Made by a program: the position numbers and the translations under genes. A stretch of 5,437 nt of DNA from an uncultured Lachnospiraceae bacterium (lineage in GTDB: Bacteria > Bacillota > Clostridia > Lachnospirales > Lachnospiraceae): positions 1 to 5,437 of the forward strand of contig CANQEB010000182.1 of NCBI GenBank assembly GCA_947594085.1, written 5' to 3'. Under the pieces are notes generated by a model. That model did no database searches, had not been told where the DNA came from, and saw only the letters and a program-made list of their open reading frames with translations. Positions 1-5,351 of the stretch are shown one piece after another (the first letter of the stretch is position 1; each line of letters begins with the position of its first letter).

Positions 1-89
1 CGATTGCATCGAGATAGAAAACGAGTCTAGGTTTGCGGTCAGACCGTACCATGCGTTGTTCGTACGGGTTTTGTGAACTATACACGAAT
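1..89. other. Left edge, downstream of tyrA; no supported gene
   Basis: This stretch follows the tyrA stop codon (tyrA is read right to left). It holds two small inverted repeats: CGGTC-A-GACCG at 36-46, and CCGTAC at 44-49 with GTACGG at 62-67 (12-base loop). Neither is followed by a convincing T-run on either strand, so I do not call a terminator. On the minus strand a frame opens with ATG at 52 and runs off the edge (17 codons, beginning MVRSDRKP), but it has no ribosome binding site and is too short to judge. Confidence 0.4.
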
Positions 90-1190
90 TCACCGCACCC
101 ACACTTGATATCGGTGCTGCCGCAGGATGTCCGCAGCCTTAAGCGACGGTTCCTCCTCATAGAACTCGATGCGCAGCACGCCGTCCTCGAACTCGCGGTT
201 GTGTACGATGCCGATATTTTTGATGCTGATTCCGTTGACAGCGAGCGTTGTGGCGATCGTGGCGATCGCGCCGGACTCGTCTACGATATCACAGTAGATG
301 GTATAGATCTTTTTGATCGTGCCGAGCGGGGATGACGAGAATGAATCCCGATAGTCTCTGGAGCGCTCGAACGTCCGGTAGATGCCCTGACCGTCTCCGG
401 AGCGCATCTGATCGCGGGATTCTTCAAGCAGCCCGATGAAAGTATCCATGACCTCAGAAATATTATCGCGGTTGGAGATGCAGATGTGCTCCCACATCTC
501 GGGGGAGGAGGACGCGATGCGCGTGATGTCCTTGAAGCCGCCGGCGGCGATCATTTTCATGACTTCCTCTTTCGAGTCCAGATCATGCACCGTGTTGACG
601 AGCGACGCAGCGATCAGGTGCGGAAGGTGGCTGACGGCGGCCGTGACAAAGTCATGCTGACGATAGTCCAGAACGATTGGGAGGGCGCCGAGATTCGCAG
701 CCAGAGAGCGGTATGCCTCTACCTGAGCCGGATCACTCCCCTCAGAGGGGGTAATGATATAATAAGAATTTTCGAACAGGTGCGCGTTTGAGTTCGCAAA
801 TCCGGATTTCTCTGAGCCTGTCATCGGATGTCCACCGATAAAGCGGCCGTTCAGTCCGAGTTGCGACGCTGCCAGGTGAATGTCGGTCTTCACACTGCCG
901 ACATCCGTCAGGATGCAGTTTTCCGAAACGTTGTCCTTCAATAGCCGCAGCGCTTCGATGTTGCTGCCTACTGGCGCGCAGAGAAAAATACAGTCACAGG
1001 AAGAAAATGCGGGGTCCGCCGGAGATGCGCAGATTTGGTCGATCACCTGCTCGGCAAGCGCCTGCTGTGTGGTGGCAGGTGTTCTTGTGTATGCTAGGAT
1101 CCGACATTTCGGATTGATGCGCCGAAGCGTCTTGGCGAGCGAGCCACCGATTAACCCAAGTCCGATAAAGCCAAAGCTGTTCCAATTCAT
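90..1190 (-). CDS. tyrA: Prephenate dehydrogenase with C-terminal ACT domain
   Basis: TyrA oxidatively decarboxylates prephenate to 4-hydroxyphenylpyruvate using NAD(P)+, the committed step to tyrosine, in the cytoplasm. The 366-residue product opens with a Rossmann nucleotide site GLGLIG (10-15). It then shows DVGSVK (96-101), the family signature GGHPMTGSEKSG (119-130) whose His121 matches the catalytic histidine of TyrA enzymes, AVSHLPHL (185-192) and GGFKDITR (217-224). Residues 295-366 form an ACT domain, a regulatory module that in related enzymes binds tyrosine for feedback inhibition. No chorismate mutase domain is fused to it, unlike E. coli TyrA. The open frame continues upstream to an ATG at 1304, but that codon lies at the -10 box and would not be transcribed. 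The ATG at 1190 is chosen because the Rossmann fold starts right after it and AGAGGG lies about 10 bases upstream. The gene appears complete. Tyrosine feedback is inferred from the ACT domain. Confidence 0.95.
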   Translation of the reverse strand: MNWNSFGFIGLGLIGGSLAKTLRRINPKCRILAYTRTPATTQQALAEQVIDQICASPADPAFSSCDCIFLCAPVGSNIEALRLLKDNVSENCILTDVGSVKTDIHLAASQLGLNGRFIGGHPMTGSEKSGFANSNAHLFENSYYIITPSEGSDPAQVEAYRSLAANLGALPIVLDYRQHDFVTAAVSHLPHLIAASLVNTVHDLDSKEEVMKMIAAGGFKDITRIASSSPEMWEHICISNRDNISEVMDTFIGLLEESRDQMRSGDGQGIYRTFERSRDYRDSFSSSPLGTIKKIYTIYCDIVDESGAIATIATTLAVNGISIKNIGIVHNREFEDGVLRIEFYEEEPSLKAADILRQHRYQVWVR

Positions 1191-1298
1191 AACAGTCTGT
1201 TCCCTCTTCGAATTTTCGAAATAATCCGTCCCGCAATAGCAGTTGCCTGGACATATACGGACATATACGATGTGTTCGCTTCGCTTGGCAAGACGGTC
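1191..1298 (-). promoter_or_regulatory. tyrA 5' leader with possible alternative pairings
   Basis: This is the likely untranslated leader between the predicted transcription start (about 1298) and the tyrA ATG. In the RNA, the 5' end CCGTC-TTGCC can pair with GGCAA (complement of 1243-1247) and GACGG (complement of 1226-1230), enclosing the leader. The same GGCAA can instead pair with the TTGC just downstream of it (complement of 1233-1236), so the two inner pairings exclude each other. There is no T-run that would mark an attenuator terminator, and I recognise no T-box or known riboswitch core. The structure was found by eye, so a regulatory role is speculative. Confidence 0.3.
1249..1268. 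repeat. Two perfect tandem copies of a 10-bp unit
   Basis: GGACATATAC occurs at 1249-1258 and again at 1259-1268 with no gap, inside the tyrA leader. On the transcript strand it reads GTATATGTCC twice. It lies in the loop between the leader's pairing arms. It could be a protein or RNA contact site, or simply a recent duplication. Confidence 0.85.
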
Positions 1299-1304
1299 AT
1301 GCAT

Positions 1305-1333
1305 ATTTTACTCTCAAAAAAAGGGGATGTCAA
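1305..1333 (-). promoter_or_regulatory. Promoter for tyrA (sigma-A type)
   Basis: On the minus strand a perfect -35 box TTGACA (complement of 1328-1333) is followed, after exactly 17 bases, by a -10 box TAAAAT (complement of 1305-1310). Transcription should start near 1298, about 108 bases before the tyrA ATG. This is close to consensus for the housekeeping sigma factor. It also argues against translation from the upstream ATG at 1304. Confidence 0.82.
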
Positions 1334-1341
1334 AGGCTTTG

Positions 1342-1382
1342 CCACTTTAAAGCATGAAAAATAAAAATATTGTTAAAAGTGG
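1342..1382. repeat. Inverted repeat between the divergent tyrA and EF-G promoters
   Basis: CCACTTT at 1342-1348 is matched by AAAGTGG at 1376-1382. The pairing extends inward with TAA/TTA if one extra A is allowed. The 27-base spacer is very AT-rich. The repeat lies between the two -35 boxes (1328-1333 and 1392-1397), where a regulator could affect both promoters. The spacing is wide for a single dimer site, so it may be two half-sites, an UP-element region or coincidence. Confidence 0.4.
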
Positions 1383-1391
1383 ATAAAATGC

Positions 1392-1420
1392 TTGAATTAT
1401 TAACACTATTTTAGTAAAAT
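1392..1420 (+). promoter_or_regulatory. Promoter for the EF-G paralogue (sigma-A type)
   Basis: The -35 box TTGAAT (1392-1397) and -10 box TAAAAT (1415-1420) are separated by 17 bases, with AT-rich sequence upstream that could act as an UP element. Transcription would start near 1427, giving a leader of about 47 bases. That leader begins with a small possible hairpin, GTGG (1429-1432) with CCAC (1443-1446). Confidence 0.78.
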
Positions 1421-1461
1421 ATATCCATGTGGGTGTTTCTGTCCACGGACTAACTAAAATT

Positions 1462-1466
1462 GGAGG
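1462..1466 (+). promoter_or_regulatory. Ribosome binding site that sets the EF-G paralogue start
   Basis: GGAGG lies seven bases before the ATG at 1474. It supports that ATG over the in-frame GTG at 1429, which sits at the predicted transcription start and has no such site. Confidence 0.85.
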
Positions 1467-1473
1467 AAAAACT

Positions 1474-3552
1474 ATGAAGGTTTACACAACAGACAAGATT
1501 CGCAACGTCGTTATTCTTGGACACGGCGGATCCGGGAAGACGAGCCTTGTTGAGTCCATGGCGTATTTGTCAGGCATTACGAGCCGACTTGGCAGCGTAG
1601 CTGAGGGAAACACGATCAGCGATTTCGATAAAGAAGAGATTAAGAGAAAGTTTTCAATCAGCACGACGATGGTGCCGATCGTCTGGGGCGATACGAAGAT
1701 CAATGTCCTGGACACTCCGGGATATTTTGATTTCTTTGGCGAGGCTGAGGAGGCTGCCGCTGCAGCGGATGCGGCCGTCATCGTGATCAACGGCAAGAGC
1801 GGCGTCGAGGTTGGCACGCAGAAGGCATGGGATCTGTGCGAGAAGTATAAGCTCCCGAGATTTTTCTATGTGTCCAATATGGACTTTGATAATGCCAGCT
1901 ATCGCAAGGTGGTCGAGGACCTGACCGAGCTGTACGGCAAGAAGATCGCTCCGCTGAATCTTCCGATCCGTGAGGAGGAGAAGTTCGTCGGCTACGTCAA
2001 TGTCGTGAAGATGGCAGGTAGACGTTATGTAAACAAGCAGGAAAAAGTCGAGTGCGAGATCCCGGATTATCTGAACGAATATCTGGAGAAGTATCGCGAG
2101 AATCTGATCGAGGCGGTTGCCGAGACCAGCGAGGAGATGATGGACCGTTATTTCAACGGCGAGGAGTTCTCTGAGGCAGAGATCGTCTCCGCGCTCCACA
2201 CGAACGTGTCCGACTGCTCGATCGTGCCGGTGACGATGGGTGCGAGCCTGAATCTGCAGGGTATTCTGATCCTGCTCGACGATATCGTGAGCTATATGCC
2301 GTCGCCTGAGAAGCGCAAGATTGCAGGCGTCAATATGAAGACGAAGGAAGTTTTCGAGGCAGATTACGATTTCTCCAAGGCGAAATCCGCCTTTATCTGG
2401 AAGACGATTGTGGACCCGTTTATCGGCAAATATTCCATGATCAAGGTTGCTTCCGGCGTGATCAAAAACGACGATACGCTGTACAATGAGGCGACGGACA
2501 ATGAAGAGCGCATCAGCAAGCTCTATGTAATGGAGGGCAGCAAGGCCGTCGAGGTGACAGAGCTTCACGCGGGCGATATTGGCGCCATCGGTAAGCTGAA
2601 TGCTTCCACGGGTGATACACTCTCTACGAAGGCGACTCCGATCGCTTACGGCCGCATTGACGCTCCGGTACCGTATACATACAAGCGGTACATGGCGAAG
2701 GCGAAGGGCGAGGAGGACAAGATCGCGCAGGCGCTCGCGAAGCTTGCACAGGAGGATTTGACGATCAAGGTCGTGAACGATGGCGAGAACCGCCAGACCT
2801 TGCTCTACGGTCTGGGCGACCAGCATCTGGACATCATCGTCAGCAAGCTTCTGACGAAGTACAAGGTGGATGTTGAGCTGACGAAGCCGAAAGTGGCATT
2901 CCGCGAGACGATCCGCAAGAGCTCCGACGTAGATTCCAAGTACAAGAAGCAGTCCGGCGGACATGGCCAGTATGGTCACGTCAAGATGCGTTTCTCACCG
3001 CTGGATTCTCTCGAGACTCCATATGAGTTTGAGCAGGAGGTCGTAGGCGGTGCAGTGCCGAAGAATTATTTCCCGGCAGTCGAGAAGGGCATTCAGGATT
3101 CTGTGGTGAAGGGCCCGCTTGCCGGATATCCGGTGGTCGGCGTGAAGGCTGTGCTCTACGATGGCTCTTACCATCCGGTAGATTCGTCCGAGATGGCATT
3201 CAAGACTGCGGCGAGCCAGGCGTTCAAGAAGGGCTTCATGGAGGCAGGACCGGTTCTGCTCGAGCCGATTGCATCGATGAAAGTCACAGTTCCGGATAAG
3301 TTCACAGGCGATGTGATGGGCGATCTGAATAAGAGGCGCGGGCGCGTGCTTGGCATGAATCCGGATCACAAGGGCAACACGATCATTGAGGCGGACGTTC
3401 CGATGTCTGAGCTGTACGGCTACTCGACGCAGCTTCGCTCCATGACCGGCGGCAGCGGCGACTACTCCTATGAGTTCGCGCGCTACGAACAGGCTCCGAA
3501 CGATGTGCAGGAGAGAGAGATCGCGGCACGGCAGAACGCGGAAGAAGAGTAA
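1474..3552 (+). CDS. Elongation factor G paralogue (EF-G-like translation GTPase)
   Basis: This 692-residue protein has the five-domain EF-G plan. Approximate domains are: G domain 1-280, II 290-385, III 402-475, IV 476-594 and V 595-680. Domain IV keeps SGGHGQYGHV (494-503) and YHPVDSSEMAF (566-576), the loops that enter the decoding site during translocation. The P-loop GHGGSGKT (16-23) is intact. Other GTPase motifs differ from housekeeping EF-G: the RGIT switch I motif reads RKFS (58-61), DTPGH reads DTPGY (80-84) so the catalytic histidine is Tyr84, and NKMD reads SNMD (134-137). Such features suit the fast-evolving second EF-G found in many bacteria, often named fusA2, rather than the str-operon fusA; no rpsL, rpsG or tuf lies beside it. 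Ribosome binding is likely, but its true role (translocation, recycling, stress or low-energy translation) is unknown. It is not a typical TetM-type protector by sequence as far as I can judge. It has its own promoter and a downstream hairpin, so it is probably monocistronic. Confidence 0.93.
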   Translation: MKVYTTDKIRNVVILGHGGSGKTSLVESMAYLSGITSRLGSVAEGNTISDFDKEEIKRKFSISTTMVPIVWGDTKINVLDTPGYFDFFGEAEEAAAAADAAVIVINGKSGVEVGTQKAWDLCEKYKLPRFFYVSNMDFDNASYRKVVEDLTELYGKKIAPLNLPIREEEKFVGYVNVVKMAGRRYVNKQEKVECEIPDYLNEYLEKYRENLIEAVAETSEEMMDRYFNGEEFSEAEIVSALHTNVSDCSIVPVTMGASLNLQGILILLDDIVSYMPSPEKRKIAGVNMKTKEVFEADYDFSKAKSAFIWKTIVDPFIGKYSMIKVASGVIKNDDTLYNEATDNEERISKLYVMEGSKAVEVTELHAGDIGAIGKLNASTGDTLSTKATPIAYGRIDAPVPYTYKRYMAKAKGEEDKIAQALAKLAQEDLTIKVVNDGENRQTLLYGLGDQHLDIIVSKLLTKYKVDVELTKPKVAFRETIRKSSDVDSKYKKQSGGHGQYGHVKMRFSPLDSLETPYEFEQEVVGGAVPKNYFPAVEKGIQDSVVKGPLAGYPVVGVKAVLYDGSYHPVDSSEMAFKTAASQAFKKGFMEAGPVLLEPIASMKVTVPDKFTGDVMGDLNKRRGRVLGMNPDHKGNTIIEADVPMSELYGYSTQLRSMTGGSGDYSYEFARYEQAPNDVQEREIAARQNAEEE

Positions 3553-3564
3553 AGAATGCATTCT
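3553..3564. repeat. 12-bp perfect palindrome right after the EF-G paralogue stop
   Basis: AGAATGCATTCT is its own reverse complement and starts at the base after the TAA stop. It is followed by three copies of GATTC (3565-3569, 3574-3578, 3587-3591). With no loop it cannot form a normal RNA hairpin, so any role would be as a DNA site. Chance is the simplest explanation. Confidence 0.5.
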
Positions 3565-3623
3565 GATTCAGGTGATTCGGGAAAGCGATTCAGAGAAAGT
3601 CGATAAGTGAAAGGAATCATACA

Positions 3624-3657
3624 GGAGCAGCGGCCGTGAGGCTGCTGCTCCTTGCTT
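3624..3657 (+). terminator. GC-rich hairpin, probable terminator between convergent genes
   Basis: GGAGCAGC (3624-3631) pairs with GCTGCTCC (3644-3651). The stem continues inward as GGCC with GGCT, including one G-T pair, giving 12 base pairs closed by a GTGA tetraloop (3636-3639). TTGCTT follows on the plus strand, a weak U-tract. It lies 71 bases past the EF-G paralogue stop and 22 bases past the end of the converging regulator gene. It should mainly end EF-G transcription. On the minus strand the tail after the stem is also poor in T, so two-way action is uncertain. Confidence 0.72.
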
Positions 3658-3673
3658 ACAAAGAGGAAAAGGA

Positions 3674-4105
3674 TTACAGGGGCTCTTCGCCTCGTTCGTA
3701 CAGGAACAGGTTGGTATCGGCGACAGACATGTGCCGGTTGATGCAAAAAATCAGGATAGAATCCCGCGAAATCTTTGGATAGAGGCTTCCTTCTCTGGCA
3801 AGCACGAGCGCCCGCTGTACATCCTCAAGCGAAAGCGAGAGCGCGAGACAGAGCGCGATAACCTTGTCGCGGCCTGGATTTTTGGTTCCGTTCAGGATTT
3901 GATATCCATAGGTTCTCGGCAGTCCGGCGCGCCGGATCAGCTCGGAGGGCGTCATGCCGGACGTACGAAGACATTGTTCCAGATATTCGGAAAATGACGT
4001 GGTAAATCCGTAATTTGCTGTGTCTTTCGTGTACTGGTCGAAGGCGCGCGCCGTGTCAGTGCCGTTCAGGCGTTGCATCAGGTCGTCGGTGTTGGGTGGT
4101 TTCAT
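3674..4105 (-). CDS. XRE/Cro-type helix-turn-helix transcriptional regulator
   Basis: This small soluble protein of 143 residues has one XRE-type DNA-binding domain at about 38-100. Helices two and three fall in the stretch MTPSELIRRAGL-PRTYGYQILNG (51-73), followed by KNPGRDKVIALCLAL (75-89), the usual pattern for lambda-repressor-like domains. An N-terminal tail (1-35) precedes it. A C-terminal segment (107-143), with RDSILIFCIN and NLFLYERGEEPL, resembles the tails of similar clostridial regulators; I know no function for it. There is no membrane segment or metal-binding cluster. The start is well supported by AAGGAG seven bases upstream and a promoter before that. It is divergent from the membrane kinase with only 91 bases between the starts, so it may control the kinase, itself or both. 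It could also be a phosphorylation target of the kinase. Both ideas are inference; its DNA targets and signal are unknown. Confidence 0.85.
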   Translation of the reverse strand: MKPPNTDDLMQRLNGTDTARAFDQYTKDTANYGFTTSFSEYLEQCLRTSGMTPSELIRRAGLPRTYGYQILNGTKNPGRDKVIALCLALSLSLEDVQRALVLAREGSLYPKISRDSILIFCINRHMSVADTNLFLYERGEEPL

Positions 4106-4112
4106 GGGAAAA

Positions 4113-4118
4113 CTCCTT
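4113..4118 (-). promoter_or_regulatory. Ribosome binding site of the XRE regulator
   Basis: On the minus strand AAGGAG lies seven bases before the ATG at 4105, a near-ideal Shine-Dalgarno sequence and spacing that fixes the start codon. Confidence 0.85.
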
Positions 4119-4130
4119 CTTTGGTATGGA

Positions 4131-4143
4131 TAAATTCAGTTTA
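4131..4143. promoter_or_regulatory. Small dyad overlapping the regulator's -10 box, candidate operator
   Basis: TAAATTCAGTTTA is a 13-base imperfect palindrome: five of six base pairs around the central C are symmetric, with arms TAAA/TTTA. It covers the regulator's -10 box (complement of 4138-4143) and the predicted transcription start. XRE-type regulators commonly bind such short dyads and repress themselves, so self-control is plausible. AT-rich dyads also arise by chance. Confidence 0.35.
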
Positions 4144-4166
4144 ACGCTTTGCAGAAAGAAATACAA
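4138..4166 (-). promoter_or_regulatory. Probable promoter of the XRE regulator
   Basis: On the minus strand the -35 box TTGTAT (complement of 4161-4166) and the -10 box TAAACT (complement of 4138-4143) are 17 bases apart. Each matches four of six consensus bases. Transcription would start near 4131, giving a leader of about 26 bases that includes the ribosome binding site. I find no comparable plus-strand promoter for the kinase in the same gap. Confidence 0.55.
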
Positions 4167-4182
4167 GAAAAAAGAAGGCCGG

Positions 4183-4187
4183 AAGGA
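4183..4187 (+). promoter_or_regulatory. Ribosome binding site suggesting a TTG start for the kinase
   Basis: AAGGA, within GGAAGGAAG, lies nine bases before the in-frame TTG at 4197. The other in-frame candidate, TTG at 4149, has no purine-rich site before it. No in-frame ATG occurs before the kinase domain begins. Confidence 0.6.
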
Positions 4188-4196
4188 AGTGATCAT

Positions 4197-5351
4197 TTGT
4201 CCGGATATCAGGATCTTGGAAAACTCGGAGACAAAGAAAAAGTTTCTTTGACGCGGAACACGAAATCAGGAGAGATTTGCGTGCGAAAGTCCGTGAGCGT
4301 GGAGTCGGAGATGATTTATCGCTTTATACAGGCAAATCCGTCTCCGTATGTTCCCAAAATATACGATTGTGCTGTAGAAGGGAATCAGCTGATGATTCTG
4401 GAGGAGTATATTGTCGGACGGAATCTGGAAGAACTTCTTGCGGAAAAAACTTTTAGCGAGCCGGAAGCAGCAAGGATTATGCTGGAGCTGTGCGAGGCAT
4501 TGAAGCCGTTCCACCATGCGCAGCCTCCGATTGTCTGCAGAGATCTGAAGCCGGCAAATATTATGCTCAATCAGACCGGGAATGTGAAAATCGTGGATTT
4601 CGACATTGCCCGGATTTATGAGGAGGGCAAGAACAGGGATACGAAGTTGCTCGGAACTGCAGAATATGCCGCGCCGGAGCAGTACGGGTATTCTCAGACG
4701 GACAGCCGCACGGATATCTACGCGTTGGGCGTTGTGCTCAATTATATGGTGACTGGACAATTTCCAGGAGAGCAGATGATATCAGGAGATTTGGAGAAGA
4801 TAGTACGAAAGTGCACGCGCATGGATCCCGGGGAACGTTATCAGTCGGTGGAGGAGCTGGAAGAAGATTTAAAGATCGTCTGCGAATCAAACAGATGGAG
4901 GATTGAAGCTGTTGGAAAGGAAAACTGCAACGCGCCAGATGGATTATATGGAGCCCGTGAAGGCGTAGCAGAGAAAGATGCAATCGAAGGAGCCGAGAAA
5001 AGCTCCGAGCGAGGCTTTATACCGCCTGGCTTTCGCAGCAGAACGCCATGGAAAATGATCGTCGCGCTTATGGGCTATGCATTTGTCACATGGTTTTGCT
5101 TTACTTTGGATTTCGAACGAGAAGGGGTAACGGTACAGAACGGATTGGTGTTTTTCGAACAGTTTATGGTTTGGATTTCTCAGCTGGCCTTTATCGGGAT
5201 CGTATGGGATTACCGAGGATGCAAGCGTTATCTGCCGTTTTTGAACCAGAAGAAAGCAGGGAGAAGGGTTCTCCGTTATTTGCTTCTGGATTTCGTGCTG
5301 CTGTTTCTCGCCGCGATACTATGCGCGGTAGGGGAAATCATCTTAGCGTAA
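4197..5351 (+). CDS. Membrane-anchored Ser/Thr protein kinase (Hanks type)
   Basis: The 384-residue product (TTG start at 4197; 400 residues if TTG 4149 is used) would transfer phosphate from ATP to Ser/Thr on target proteins. The kinase domain spans about 4-228: candidate ATP-anchoring Lys31 in VRK, catalytic loop CRDLKPAN (114-121) with Asp116 and Asn121, metal-binding DFD (134-136), GTAEYAAPEQYG (153-164) and DIYALG (173-178). The glycine-rich loop is degenerate (LGKLGDKEKV, 7-16), HRD reads CRD, and DFG reads DFD; the catalytic Lys, Asp, Asn and Asp remain, so activity is likely but unproven. A charged linker (229-283) leads to three hydrophobic segments at about 287-304, 316-337 and 358-383, so the kinase domain should face the cytoplasm. 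There are no PASTA repeats, so it is not a PrkC-type cell-wall sensor. The ligand and substrates are unknown. It diverges from an XRE regulator that may be its partner. No clear promoter or downstream terminator is seen. Confidence 0.88.
   Translation: MSGYQDLGKLGDKEKVSLTRNTKSGEICVRKSVSVESEMIYRFIQANPSPYVPKIYDCAVEGNQLMILEEYIVGRNLEELLAEKTFSEPEAARIMLELCEALKPFHHAQPPIVCRDLKPANIMLNQTGNVKIVDFDIARIYEEGKNRDTKLLGTAEYAAPEQYGYSQTDSRTDIYALGVVLNYMVTGQFPGEQMISGDLEKIVRKCTRMDPGERYQSVEELEEDLKIVCESNRWRIEAVGKENCNAPDGLYGAREGVAEKDAIEGAEKSSERGFIPPGFRSRTPWKMIVALMGYAFVTWFCFTLDFEREGVTVQNGLVFFEQFMVWISQLAFIGIVWDYRGCKRYLPFLNQKKAGRRVLRYLLLDFVLLFLAAILCAVGEIILA

Noticed and set aside
1..52. Minus-strand frame starting MVRSDRKP and running off the left edge
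   Set aside because: Only 17 codons, no ribosome binding site and no recognisable motif; an open run this short is expected by chance.
36..67. Small inverted repeats downstream of tyrA as a terminator
   Set aside because: Stems of 5-6 bp without a T-run on the minus strand; too weak to call.
33..335. 100-codon plus-strand open frame opposite the tyrA ACT domain
   Set aside because: Antisense to well-conserved ACT coding sequence; no ribosome binding site; composition typical of a shadow frame.
1191..1304. 38-residue N-terminal extension of TyrA from the ATG at 1304
   Set aside because: That ATG overlaps the tyrA -10 box, so it would not be transcribed from the strong promoter. The family fold starts at the ATG at 1190.
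1429..1473. 15-residue N-terminal extension of the EF-G paralogue from GTG at 1429, and an 8-codon frame from ATG at 1427
   Set aside because: Both start at the predicted transcription start without a ribosome binding site, while ATG 1474 has GGAGG at ideal spacing.
1654..2979. 441-codon open frame on the minus strand, opposite the EF-G paralogue
   Set aside because: The plus strand encodes an unmistakable EF-G. The antisense translation is rich in Leu, Arg, His and Asp with no domain, which is typical of the shadow of a strongly codon-biased gene. No ribosome binding site or promoter.
1474..3552. Reading the EF-G-like gene as a TetM-type ribosomal protection (tetracycline resistance) gene
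   Set aside because: TetM-type proteins are related translation GTPases, but this protein carries EF-G-like domain IV loops (GQYGHV, VDSSEMAF) and lacks mobile-element context, so an EF-G paralogue is the better call.
2995..3561. 188-codon minus-strand open frame opposite the 3' end of the EF-G paralogue
   Set aside because: Same reason: shadow of conserved EF-G domains IV and V, with no recognisable protein features.
4266..4760. 164-codon minus-strand open frame opposite the kinase domain
   Set aside because: It lies antisense to conserved kinase motifs and shows no domain or start signal of its own.
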